Of a DNA stretch of 64,000 nucleotides, positions 26,150-34,734 are shown piece after piece. The notes below the pieces were generated by a model. It was not told the origin of the DNA. It saw only the letters and a list, made by a program, of their open reading frames with translations, and made no database searches. The translations under genes were made by a program, and so were the position numbers. The stretch lies in NCBI RefSeq assembly GCF_001613465.1, contig NZ_BDCK01000031.1, forward strand, positions 1-64,000, written 5' to 3'. Within the stretch, counting starts at the first letter, position 1, and the number at the start of each line of letters is the position of its first letter. This DNA is from Nocardia niwae NBRC 108934 = DSM 45340. GTDB taxonomy: Bacteria; Actinomycetota; Actinomycetes; Mycobacteriales; Mycobacteriaceae.

Positions 26150-26349
26150 GTCGATCTGCCGAACACTCTGGCGTCGATCTGCCGAAGGTTAGGGCGTCGA
26201 TCTGCCGAAGGTTGGGGCGTCGATCTGCCGAAGGTTCGGGCGTCGGTCTGCCGAGGGGTGTGGCGTCTATCTGCCGCGCCATACGGGGTGATTTGCGAAG
26301 TAACCGCCGACGATCTGCCGAGTGCGTCGGCGTTGATCTGCCAGTGATG
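26150..26349. repeat. tandem array of about nine 23-bp units
   Basis: The core GATCTGCCGA recurs at 26153, 26176, 26199, 26222, 26245, 26268, 26290 (degenerate), 26312 and 26335, that is every 23 bp with two 22-bp steps. The second to fourth copies are almost identical, while outer copies diverge outside the core. The array fills the upstream region of the DUF4143 ATPase gene, starting 24 bp from its ATG. The period is about two helical turns, as in iterons or arrayed operators. There are no unique spacers, so it is not CRISPR. Confidence 0.92.
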
Positions 26350-26429
26350 GCAGCGAGGCTACGGATGGTCGGCCTCAGGGGCTGAGAGTGACGCGCCCGG
26401 ATGTGGCCCGAGTGCTGCGTTGCCGCGGA

Positions 26430-26469
26430 CCGCCCGGGTCGATAGTCGCAAGTTTTGTGACCCGGGCGG
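26430..26469. terminator. GC-rich hairpin, terminator-like
   Basis: A perfect 11-bp stem (CCGCCCGGGTC with GACCCGGGCGG) closes an 18-nt loop. It lies between the repeat array and the NERD gene. It could insulate the two transcription units; no T tract follows, so the role is uncertain. Confidence 0.35.
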
Positions 26470-26657
26470 ATCTCTGGCGCCCGCCTCGCCGGAGGGCCGA
26501 CAGGCGGGCCACGAGTGTGGTGCTGCCCACGCGCCGCACTCCGCATGCCCTTGTGCTGCCAATACCCCTCTGCTCCAGTGCCTTTCGATTTGGTGTCGGA
26601 AATCCCGCCGCATACCGTTGTGTGGTCGATGGTGTGGGACGGCGATGGAGGCCGCCG

Positions 26658-28643
26658 ATGTTGGTTATCAATGAACGAACGACGGCGCCGCGATCCGAAC
26701 AGCGCGTGCTCGACTGGATGCGGAGCTGGACCGGCCAGTACGTCATTGTGGGACTCGCGATCTCGGGGTGTTACCTACCCGACCGCGAGCGCAAGGACGA
26801 AACGCAGGAAGCCGATCTGGTGGTGATCACCCCCAGAGCCGCGGTCGTCGTCGAGGTCAAGGGCACCGTCCCGGAGGCGACGAGCGGTGTCCTGTCGGTG
26901 CAGGCCAACGGCCGCTGGCGGCTGTCCGGCTACGCGGGCGACCCGATCCACGTGCGCGACCACGACAGCAGCCCGTTCGACCAGGTGACCAACAACGTCT
27001 TCAACTTGAAGGCGCTGGTGCGCAAGCACAATGCCGAGGCATTCGTCGACGGACTGATCGTCGTGGTGCCGCCCAAGGGTTCGAACCTCACGCTGAACAT
27101 CGAGTCGCGCAGGCGCGGTTGCGCGGTGGTGCTCGGAGCCGGGCAGGCCGACCTGCGCGCCTGGTTCCACCGCACCGCGAGCCGCAAGCTCATCTGGACC
27201 GCCGAACGCACGCACGCCCTGCTGACGGACTTGAACCTGGGCGACCAGATCACCGTCGACGACCTGGTCGCGGACGGTTTTCCGGGGGAGCGGAAGTGGC
27301 GGGCGGGGACGTTTGCGGCGCTGGAGAGTGTTACGCGAAAGGCTCCTGAACTCGAGGACAGGCCGTCTACCGAAGAGGACGACGCCGACGAGTCGCCTGG
27401 TTCGGACGCACCGCCGATGGATGCCGTGCCCGAGCCGCCGGACGCTGTTCCCGATGCGGCGCGATTCACCGCATCGACGCGAGCCACCGAAAGCCGTGAC
27501 GTCACAGACGATGGTGACCATCCCTCGGAAGCAGATCAATCGACTGCATCGCTGTCTACGCCCAAGCAGGCCGACGCCCGTGAACCCGATATCGGGGAGC
27601 CCGAGGGTTCGGAGTCCGAGCACGGGAGGCGGTCCGATACCGAAATCGCTCCGCAGGGTGACAGGTCGTCGACGGCTCGGCAGCCGCTCGAGCACACGGC
27701 TGTTTCGGACGGCAGCCGGGACGTACCCGCGTCCGAGTCGCATCCCCCGCAGGCGCCCGTCGCCGCGGCGGTGCAAACGCAACCTATAGAGGCCGACCCG
27801 TTCGCGCCGGAATTCTTCGTGCCGGAGCTCTCATCGATGCCCGCGCCGTCGGGTACGACACCTCGTTCGTACGCACGAGACGAAGAGCGCCAGTCGGCCT
27901 CGCCTATCGCGGACGCGCGGCCGTTCGCGCCCGGCGTGCCAGAAGGTGACCAACCGGAGCCGCCGCGCTTCGAAGGTCGACTCGCGGCGAGGCCCGCACC
28001 GGAAGAAATAGCCGAGCCGCGTTCCTATGCGACGGAACGCTTCGCCGCCGGACACGTGGCGTCGATACGCCCCGCCGCAGTTGAGCCTCACGCACTGGAA
28101 CGAACTGAACCAGAACCCCCGCCCGCCGAGGAGGATGTCGATTCGGCTGTGCAGTCAGCCCCCGCACCGTCGTCGTTCACGGACAGCTGGTCGTCGTGGA
28201 TCGAGCCCACCCCCGACCGGCCGCTGCGCCCGCGCCCGCCGCAGGCGCCTCAGCCGAGCCGGCCTACAGCATGGGCCACGCCCACCCCCGAACCGCAGCC
28301 ACTGCGCCGCCCCGCGCAGACCGCTGTGCTCGACCGTCCACGAATCGCGGTTCGCGACCAGATAACCGCACTGTCCGCGCGCATCCCCGGCCGCACCTCC
28401 GAGAAATCGAAGCCACGCAGCCACCGCTCACAACAGATCGCCGCGGTGGCACTGATCCTGCTCGTCATCGGCATGATCTGGCTACTGGCCGCCTCCTGCT
28501 CGACCCCCACGGGCGGCGCTGTGCAACCCACACAAGCCCCGGTGCTCACCACCGAGGCAGTTCCTCCACCGCCGCCCGTCACGGAAACCCCTGGCCGCAT
28601 GAACCTGCTGCCGTTGTGCACTCCGCGCACGCCCAAGTGCTGA
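26658..28643 (+). CDS. NERD-domain nuclease-like protein with C-terminal membrane anchor
   Basis: The 661-aa protein opens with a nuclease-related domain (residues 1-200): EADLVVITPRAAVVVEVKG supplies D53, E66 and K68 of a PD-(D/E)xK-type site. About 230-600 is a long low-complexity, acidic and Pro-rich region, probably disordered. Near 600-620 a single hydrophobic helix (IAAVALILLVIGMIWLLAAS) is followed by a short Cys-containing tail. The arrangement suggests a nuclease domain tethered to the inner membrane. ATG at 26658 has GGAG at 7 bp. It stands alone in the island, so a defence role is an inference. Confidence 0.8.
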   Translation: MLVINERTTAPRSEQRVLDWMRSWTGQYVIVGLAISGCYLPDRERKDETQEADLVVITPRAAVVVEVKGTVPEATSGVLSVQANGRWRLSGYAGDPIHVRDHDSSPFDQVTNNVFNLKALVRKHNAEAFVDGLIVVVPPKGSNLTLNIESRRRGCAVVLGAGQADLRAWFHRTASRKLIWTAERTHALLTDLNLGDQITVDDLVADGFPGERKWRAGTFAALESVTRKAPELEDRPSTEEDDADESPGSDAPPMDAVPEPPDAVPDAARFTASTRATESRDVTDDGDHPSEADQSTASLSTPKQADAREPDIGEPEGSESEHGRRSDTEIAPQGDRSSTARQPLEHTAVSDGSRDVPASESHPPQAPVAAAVQTQPIEADPFAPEFFVPELSSMPAPSGTTPRSYARDEERQSASPIADARPFAPGVPEGDQPEPPRFEGRLAARPAPEEIAEPRSYATERFAAGHVASIRPAAVEPHALERTEPEPPPAEEDVDSAVQSAPAPSSFTDSWSSWIEPTPDRPLRPRPPQAPQPSRPTAWATPTPEPQPLRRPAQTAVLDRPRIAVRDQITALSARIPGRTSEKSKPRSHRSQQIAAVALILLVIGMIWLLAASCSTPTGGAVQPTQAPVLTTEAVPPPPPVTETPGRMNLLPLCTPRTPKC

Positions 28644-28661
28644 CTTCTGCGGCGGGGCACG

Positions 28662-28842
28662 CCGCGATTCGCGTGCTTCCCAGCGGGGGCGCGATCGGTT
28701 TCCGTTACAAGGCTGGACCCTCGAAGCAGGCACGTGGCGCGACGCGAACGGCGAAGTCGTCTACACGCGGGGCTCGGATGGCGGATGGTACGACGTTGCA
28801 GGGCGCTTAGTGTTCGACGCACTCGGTAACCGTCCGCACTGA
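28662..28842 (+). pseudogene. coding remnant, C-terminal piece of an unknown protein
   Basis: In a frame different from the NERD gene there is an open stretch ending at the TGA at 28840 that reads LQGWTLEAGTWRDANGEVV and GGWYDVAGRLVFDALGNRP. It looks like genuine protein with Trp/Gly/Asp repeats, yet has no start codon or ribosome site of its own. It is probably the tail of a deleted gene, perhaps a secreted or polymorphic-toxin-like protein. The identity is unknown. Confidence 0.4.
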
Positions 28843-29303
28843 TGGCCCGGCATTTACCACAGTTGGGTCAGACCTCGACCTCGAGGTGGGGATCGAGGTC
28901 AGCGCACCGGTATGGCGTCCAGTTTGCCGACGCTTTCGGCGGCCTGCGATGTCGGTGGTCAACCTGGCCCATGCTGGGACGAGGGCCGCTCCGAAAGAGT
29001 TCTGTCAGATTTCTCGAATTGATTGGAACCGATCTCGCTCGACCGACGTCTCAATCTAATGACGGGACAGAAAGGAAGCGAGGCCACGTTGACGAGAACT
29101 GGTGTGCTTCAGGCCAAATCAACTGACTCGGCAGCGGTGCTCGAGCATGTCCCGCCACAGCTGCTGATGGGCGCCATCCACCAGCAAACCGGCTGCGCGG
29201 CACGGCTGCGGTGAGTGGTTCGCAGCTCCGCTGCGACTCACGATCGTTTGGATAGCGAATCAGTCCGTACAAGCATGATTCGCTGCAAAGGGGAGGGAAT
29301 TCG
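28843..29303. other. 461-bp region without a supported gene
   Basis: One short plus-strand frame (29059-29214) exists but has no ribosome site or recognisable family. The last 15 bases hold a strong GGGGAGGG ribosome site for the following secreted-protein gene. I see no RNA gene or repeat. Confidence 0.4.
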
Positions 29304-29930
29304 ATGGCAGTATCATTGCGGCGGTCGCAGACCAAGGATGAGGGCATGACGTCGACGCTGCGGCGTGTCCTGCGGAGGCTCTTTGTGATCGTGGCGCTGA
29401 CGGTGCCGATGTCGACGGGCGTCGCCGTCGCTGAGGGGCCCGGTCCGGGCCTGGTGTTCATGGCGAGGGCTGAGTATCTTGCGAGGTGGGGCACGCCCCA
29501 AGGGAGCGTGACGCGTTCCGCTGAGATCGTTGCGGTTGGGTGGCGTACGCGGCAGAACCAGAATGACTGGTCGACGATACTCTGGGACGAAAACGATCTG
29601 CGCGGGGTGAGCACTCCGGTGCGGATCGGCAACGAACCAGATCTTGGATGGGAACACTACGCGGGTCGGCACAACCTGACGTCCCGTACGCCGATCCATG
29701 CCGCGTTCCAAACCCACAAGCCCGACAAGGACTTGGGTGCCCGCCAGGAGTACATCTCTTACGCCGTGGATCCCAGGGGCAAGATCCACATCACCATCCG
29801 GGTCATCGTGCAGGCCGCGACACGCACCGACGACCGCCGTTACGCTACCGGCGACGGCAAGAACATCGGCGTCATCACTGCCTATTGCGAGGGCTACGAT
29901 CGGTGTCCGGACTGGGTCAACAAGGTCTAG
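29304..29930 (+). CDS. secreted protein, unknown
   Basis: The 208-aa protein has a Sec-type signal: a basic start, the hydrophobic core RRLFVIVALTVPMSTGVAVA, and probable cleavage after AVA or AVAEG. The mature part is mixed alpha/beta with many charged and aromatic residues (NDWSTILWDENDLRGVSTPVR, ISYAVDPRGKIHITI) and ends in AYCEGYDRCPDWVNKV, whose two Cys could form a disulfide. A second in-frame ATG (residue 15) gives a more ordinary signal length. An excellent ribosome site precedes 29304. No family is recognised. The next gene is 32 bp downstream, so they may be a pair. Confidence 0.7.
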   Translation: MAVSLRRSQTKDEGMTSTLRRVLRRLFVIVALTVPMSTGVAVAEGPGPGLVFMARAEYLARWGTPQGSVTRSAEIVAVGWRTRQNQNDWSTILWDENDLRGVSTPVRIGNEPDLGWEHYAGRHNLTSRTPIHAAFQTHKPDKDLGARQEYISYAVDPRGKIHITIRVIVQAATRTDDRRYATGDGKNIGVITAYCEGYDRCPDWVNKV

Positions 29931-29962
29931 CCTCCTAACGAGTCGACACTTGGAAGAAGCTA

Positions 29963-30772
29963 ATGACGACCGGCACCGCCGACGCGAAGTTCGATTTCCT
30001 GCTGTGCAGCACGATCCCGCTCGTGCTCGCTCCGCCTGGTCCGTTGCCTCCCACGGGAGCGCGGGTGCGTGGTGTCGTGCGCGCCGATGCCACACACGCG
30101 CGAATAGCGCTGTCCACTGCCACGGATCTGTCCAGCGCGGTCGCGGTCGACTTCGATCTGACCGCGGAGGGGACCGGGTTGGACGTGGATGCAGCAGTGG
30201 ATCATATGCGCTTCACCGTCGCGCCGACGGTCGCCGATCTTCAACGCACCTACCAACACCATCCGCGTGACAACCACGGCAACGTTGTGGTCACGGCATC
30301 CGAAACCGGCTTCGACAATACCGCCGTGCCCGTCTACGCTGACCAGCGCCTGTTCAGCCTATTCAGCATCCTCGTCCACGGCGGCGGAGTCCCGTGGTTC
30401 GAGGACCTGTACACCTTCGCCGGATTCATGTTGATCAATCCCGGGGTGTGCCGGATTTACTTGCGGCTAACTGCCACGGGACTCACCTACGGAATCGACC
30501 TGCCTCTAATCGGGGCCGACGGCCGCCCGATGGTCGGCTCCAGCCTGCCACAAGAGCTCGCGCCGCTGGTCCGTAACGGTGACCTCGCCACACGACGAGT
30601 TCTCGACGACACCGACAACTACTGCACGGCCGTTGTCGACCTGGGCGTCTTGCTGGGCCCGGCACGCACCGGCACTCCCCAAACCGGCACGGCCGAGGAA
30701 CAACCAACACCGCCAGAACCAACCGCCCCGTGGGCGTGGATGAGTAACGAATCCTTTCCCCCTCGCCAATAG
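29963..30772 (+). CDS. unknown protein paired with a secreted protein
   Basis: The 269-aa protein lacks a clear signal peptide and is predicted mainly beta-rich (DFLLCSTIPLVLAPPG, GVVRADATHARIALS, GLTYGIDLPLIGADGRP). It ends in a Pro-rich tail. The start has GGAAGAAG upstream. It follows the secreted protein gene by 32 bp on the same strand; the two may act together, for example effector and partner, but nothing in the sequence proves this. I recognise no domain. Confidence 0.65.
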   Translation: MTTGTADAKFDFLLCSTIPLVLAPPGPLPPTGARVRGVVRADATHARIALSTATDLSSAVAVDFDLTAEGTGLDVDAAVDHMRFTVAPTVADLQRTYQHHPRDNHGNVVVTASETGFDNTAVPVYADQRLFSLFSILVHGGGVPWFEDLYTFAGFMLINPGVCRIYLRLTATGLTYGIDLPLIGADGRPMVGSSLPQELAPLVRNGDLATRRVLDDTDNYCTAVVDLGVLLGPARTGTPQTGTAEEQPTPPEPTAPWAWMSNESFPPRQ

Positions 30773-30891
30773 CTCGTCGACGCGGGTGCCGCCCCGGCCT
30801 CGACCGCTCTTGTGGTTGCCAGCGGGCTGGTTCGGTGCCGGCCGCCGGTCGGTGTCCCGTCGGATTTGTCAGCGCAGGATGAGCTGGGTCA

Positions 30892-31010
30892 CAACGGGTC
30901 GGCGCCACTATTCGCGCTGGTTGAGCCAGCGAGTGCAATAGCGATATCAACGCTGGCCGCCACGTCAGCGTGATAGTTGCGGATCGAGTTTCGGGTGCTG
31001 CCCGATCCCC
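30892..31010 (-). pseudogene. decayed 3' fragment resembling the DEDDh exonuclease gene
   Basis: Read on the minus strand, this segment encodes RNYHADVAASVDIAIALAG, which resembles NHHDAGADAAATADIAIRLA of the exonuclease at 36415-37011, missing three residues around the catalytic Asp. No intact gene surrounds it. It looks like an eroded copy of the same gene's end. The similarity is short and judged by eye. Confidence 0.4.
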
Positions 31011-31183
31011 GATCACTCCACACTACGGCGTAGGCGTGTGGTGTCCGTGCGCACATCGGGTCCGGCAAGTGCCACATAGAGCCGTTCCAGGATCGCGGCG
31101 GGCAACGGGCATCGATTATGGTCCGCGTCACGAGTGATAGGGGGACACCAGCTTCTGGCCAAAACCTCGAGGTGGTGCCGCCG

Positions 31184-31465
31184 ACTTCGGGCGAACTGGT
31201 ACTGGGCCTGGTGCAGAAGTCGCCTCAGGATCGTCCAGCCGGCGCCTGCGTGGTGTACGAACGCCCGCTGCCGTTCCTTCCCGTCCCTGGCGCCCCTGTT
31301 GCTCCCGCCGAGCTGTACCTTCCTGGTTTCCCGACCCCACGCGAATTCTCCAGCGGTCCAATGCGCCGCTGGAGACTTCGCAAATCGACGACCTGCGCAT
31401 CCCCGCGGACGATCACTGCCCCGCGGCCGCCTGGACCGATAGCCAACGCCTACACCGCGGCGTAG
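31184..31465 (+). pseudogene. fragment of a Ser/Thr kinase gene, paralogous to 45914-47482
   Basis: The reading frame gives KSPQDRPAGACVVYERPLPF, LPVPGAPVAPAELYLPGF and then diverges. The intact kinase has KSPQDRPADACVVYERLLPF and LPVPGTPVAPAELYLPGF. DNA agreement over about 200 bp (31190-31400 against 46657-46880) is high by eye. Kinase catalytic motifs and the TPR tail are both absent. It is a leftover of a second copy of the restriction-linked kinase. Confidence 0.75.
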
Positions 31466-31573
31466 AGTGCTGCCTGCGTTCGCCATTCGACTCCCGAACT
31501 CGACATACGTTCTGGGTGAGAGGAATTGGCGGAACCGTGCTGTCGCTCATAGCACCGATCTCTGGAAGGACGC

Positions 31574-32479
31574 GTGTTCACCACTATCGAATCCGAGCTG
31601 GACGATCTCTATGCGGCCATCGAGAAATCCGCGCGGCTGTTGAACGTGCCCTGCACCCGAGAAGCTGTACGGCCCACTTTTACCGCATACGGCGCGATGC
31701 TCACACGGTCGGTGATCTCTCTCAGAGTGGTCACCGACGCCCGTTGCTCGGGAGACCTCGACTACCGCTTCTTGACGTTGCCCAACGACATCGACCCTTA
31801 CGACATCGCCCGCTCCAACGAACTCCTTCCCGAGACCGATCACCCGGTCGGCGCTCTGCTGGATCAGGTCCGGAAGAGGTGCCCCATCCACAGTTACGGG
31901 ATAGACATCGGTGTAGTCGGCGGCTTCAAAAAAATCTGGCCGTTCTTTCCAGCCGATGGCATGCAAAAGGTGTCGGAGCTTGCTGAACTGTCATCCATGC
32001 CGCCCAGTCTCGCCGACCACGCCCGCATGTTCGCACGGCACGGTCTGGAGGACAAAGTCGGCTTGCTCGGCATCGACTACCACGACAAGACGATGAACGT
32101 ATACTTCCCCGGACTGCCGGCCGAGTGCTTCGAACCCCGCGCCATCGTGTCGCTGCACCGGGATGCCGGACTTCCGGACCCGAGCGATGATTTTCTCTCG
32201 CTCACCGAGAATGCCTTCGATATATACGCCACCATCAGCTGGGATTCGCCCCGGATCGAGCGTCTCTGTTTCCCCGTGATAACACCGGACCCGGCAACGC
32301 TGCCGGTTCCTATCGACCCGCGCTTCGAAAAACTCGCCGACAAAGTGCCGTTCAGCACGACCGACCGTCGGTTCACCTATGCCGCCACCTCGTCGCCCGA
32401 CGGAGAGTCCTACAAGTTCAGTTGGTTCTATCAATGGCAGCCCCGGATATTGGACAGGATGAAGACTTCCGATTCATAG
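31574..32479 (+). CDS. aromatic prenyltransferase, NphB/ABBA family
   Basis: The 301-aa protein matches the NphB-type ABBA fold along its whole length. NphB landmarks recalled from Streptomyces CL190 have counterparts here: an N-terminal YAAIEKSARLLNVPC segment, the metal-site Asp (DLDY, D63), GGFKK (K119-K120) for diphosphate binding, MPPSLADHARMFARHGL, LLGIDYHDKTMNVYFPGL, ISWDSPRIERLCFPVI and a C-terminal SYKFSWFYQW. Such soluble enzymes attach a geranyl or similar prenyl group to aromatic acceptors. GTG at 31574 has GGAAGGA upstream. No polyketide synthase or prenyl diphosphate gene is nearby, so it is an orphan; the acceptor is unknown. Confidence 0.88.
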   Translation: MFTTIESELDDLYAAIEKSARLLNVPCTREAVRPTFTAYGAMLTRSVISLRVVTDARCSGDLDYRFLTLPNDIDPYDIARSNELLPETDHPVGALLDQVRKRCPIHSYGIDIGVVGGFKKIWPFFPADGMQKVSELAELSSMPPSLADHARMFARHGLEDKVGLLGIDYHDKTMNVYFPGLPAECFEPRAIVSLHRDAGLPDPSDDFLSLTENAFDIYATISWDSPRIERLCFPVITPDPATLPVPIDPRFEKLADKVPFSTTDRRFTYAATSSPDGESYKFSWFYQWQPRILDRMKTSDS

Positions 32480-32570
32480 AGCTGTCGATAGGGGCCGCGC
32501 GCATCCCGGCCCGTGGTCCGGGGGCCATATGGCGTGACCTCAGGCGACGCAAAGTACCGACTTTCTCGAG

Positions 32571-34457
32571 TCAGTTCGTCTTGGTGTTCCTCAAGTGACG
32601 ACCGATGTATCCTATATATATTTTTCCATCTTTAGGCCAGCGGTCCAGGTAATACATTCTAGGACTGACCATCCCTATCTGACCGAGTCGAAAATGGGCT
32701 TGCATTTCGATCCAACCACTCGGGGATACATGCTTAGGGACAGGAAAACGCCGCTGATGGCCCCACTGCTGCATGGTTGTCGGTGATTCGCTGGCTGCAT
32801 GCTTTTTGATCGAAACCGTCTGGTATCCGTTCGGAGTCCGAGAGAGGTAGTCGTGAACGCTGCCAGACCATGCGCCGTCGTTTCTGGCACGGATATAGTC
32901 GCGTAGTGCCAGTACAGCTTTCCACCCGACTCGTGCGGATGCGCCGAGCTGGTCGCATGGCTCCAGCTCGAGGCATGACTTCGGATCGCCGGTGAAAACC
33001 ACACCTTCGCTCGCCATCTTGCCTATCATTTCCACCAGTTCGATATAGGAGTCGGGATAGGCGGTTATCTCGGATAGTGGAGTGAGAGAGCTTGCTATAT
33101 CGAATGCCTGAACGGCTCTCAGTTCCTTGCGCAGCCAGCGCGTTTCATCGGAAAGACGCTGACGTTCTTCGAACTCCACACCATACTCGAGCTGCCAATA
33201 ATCAACTTTTTCACGTAGCTCGGCGATCTGGTCTTCGAGTGCGTCGAGTTGCTCCTGCTTCTGTTCGAGAAGTTGATTCGTCCGGTGTAACGCGGCTGGA
33301 TCGGTACCGGGGTTGGCCCGCGCCTTGATCGATTCGAGAGTCGCTCGATCAATTGCCTCGACTCCGAGGACATCCATTACGAGCCGTAGCGATTGCTGCG
33401 CATTGTCTTCGGGCTGATGGGTGACCCGGTCTGCATGCGTGACCGATTTCGTCACGGCGGGCTCGGCTGGACGCTCCCTCTCCGAGGTCACGGGAATTTC
33501 AGTGACCTGAGGCGGCTTCGCTGTCGGCGCCAACCCCTCGATCACATATTTGTTCTCTACTCGGTCCAGCGTTCGAAGATACTTGAGTACGTCAGGTGGA
33601 AGTTTCCGAGTGATCGAATGACTGCGTGCGATTCGGCCGAGCAGTCGTTTGAGCGCTGGTTCGGTAAGGCTGACGAGAGTGCCGACGGTCAGATAGCGAT
33701 GCCTGAGATGATCATCGGGAGTGGCCGGGTCCGCACCCGGAAGAAAATTTCGGATGGTCCAGGGCGACACGGCATGCTGGTCGCCCATCGCTGCGCGGAA
33801 TTCCGTAGTCGCGAGCGGATCGAGGACTGCGACTTCGGCCAGCCCGACGACCTGCTGCGTCCATTCACCCACTCCGGTGTAGAACTTGTCGAACGGCAGT
33901 TCGCCATCGGAACCGGCGATGAAAATGAGACCGTGCCGATCGGGATCGGTTACCCGAGCGGCCAAATCCTCTACCCCATGGACACTGACACGTTGCGGTT
34001 GGGGGGTCAGATGCAAGGACTCCTGGGTTTGGATCGGCAGCACATCTACCAGCCCCGGCGCGACTCGGGGCACGGCCACCCAGTTATTGCGACTATTGCT
34101 GACTTGCAGCAGGAACCAGCCGGCGCCTCCGGCCTTCGGTGCACCGGCCGCGAAATCGGTGGTCCAGATTCCGGTGGCGGGATCATCCTCCGTCAACCGG
34201 AACCGAAGCAGGTCGATGTTCTCGAGGGAGTGACGCACGATGGCCAACGAGCGTCCGTTGTCCTCTCGGAACCCAGGGACGGTCAGATCAACCGCCCACT
34301 TTCTCTTGCTCGCCAGCCAGGTCTCGAATTCGCGGGTGATTATCTCCAGCGAAGAGCTGTAGGCCTTGAAGTGGGCGAACGACCGGTAGGGATCTTCGGA
34401 ATACGAGGACTTCTTCGCGGAGGCCCTTCGCGCCACATCTTGCGGACTCGGACCCAT
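32571..34457 (-). CDS. large coiled-coil protein of unknown function, next to DndB-like gene
   Basis: The 628-aa protein has an N-terminal alpha/beta domain (residues 1-290), a linker, then a coiled coil at about 395-460 (LLEQKQEQLDALEDQIAELREKVDYW). A helical domain follows, and the C-terminal beta-rich module is marked by PSGWIEMQAHFRLGQIG and GKIYIGYIGRHL. AT-rich patches and lower GC than its neighbours suggest acquisition. No catalytic motif is recognised. It lies 277 bp downstream of the DGQHR gene on the same strand, which suggests a joint role in a DNA-modification or defence cassette. It could be a recognition or scaffold subunit. Confidence 0.7.
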   Translation of the reverse strand: MGPSPQDVARRASAKKSSYSEDPYRSFAHFKAYSSSLEIITREFETWLASKRKWAVDLTVPGFREDNGRSLAIVRHSLENIDLLRFRLTEDDPATGIWTTDFAAGAPKAGGAGWFLLQVSNSRNNWVAVPRVAPGLVDVLPIQTQESLHLTPQPQRVSVHGVEDLAARVTDPDRHGLIFIAGSDGELPFDKFYTGVGEWTQQVVGLAEVAVLDPLATTEFRAAMGDQHAVSPWTIRNFLPGADPATPDDHLRHRYLTVGTLVSLTEPALKRLLGRIARSHSITRKLPPDVLKYLRTLDRVENKYVIEGLAPTAKPPQVTEIPVTSERERPAEPAVTKSVTHADRVTHQPEDNAQQSLRLVMDVLGVEAIDRATLESIKARANPGTDPAALHRTNQLLEQKQEQLDALEDQIAELREKVDYWQLEYGVEFEERQRLSDETRWLRKELRAVQAFDIASSLTPLSEITAYPDSYIELVEMIGKMASEGVVFTGDPKSCLELEPCDQLGASARVGWKAVLALRDYIRARNDGAWSGSVHDYLSRTPNGYQTVSIKKHAASESPTTMQQWGHQRRFPVPKHVSPSGWIEMQAHFRLGQIGMVSPRMYYLDRWPKDGKIYIGYIGRHLRNTKTN

Positions 34458-34618
34458 GGTTACCTCTCTCGCTGCCCGTTCCGGTCCGTATCCATCGAAC
34501 GGGCGATCGTGCCGTCGGAATCGACTCGCCGCGAGTTATGCGGTCCGGATCGCGGAAATTCGCCTCCGGCCTGGAGCAGGCGTTGACGCTCTCGCCCTGC
34601 CTGGCCTTCTGCGGCTGG

Positions 34619-34639
34619 CTTCGCCGACCTGCGGCGAAG
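34619..34639. terminator. hairpin between the DGQHR and coiled-coil genes
   Basis: CTTCGCCG and CGGCGAAG form a perfect 8-bp stem with a 5-nt loop in the 277-bp gap between the two minus-strand genes. It may attenuate or end transcription from the DGQHR gene. There is no T tract. Confidence 0.3.
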
Positions 34640-34734
34640 TGGTCGGCTTCGGCCGTTTCCGCAGGCGGCGGTGCTGCGGGAACTCTGCGGCAGCTGAACC
34701 AGCCGATGGATGAGATCCCGCTGGCCAACCACAA

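Noticed and set aside
26150..26349. CRISPR array
   Set aside because: The 23-bp units are head-to-tail with no unique spacers, and no cas genes are present.
29059..29214. 51-aa plus-strand frame before the secreted protein gene
   Set aside because: There is no ribosome site, low-information composition and no homology recognised.
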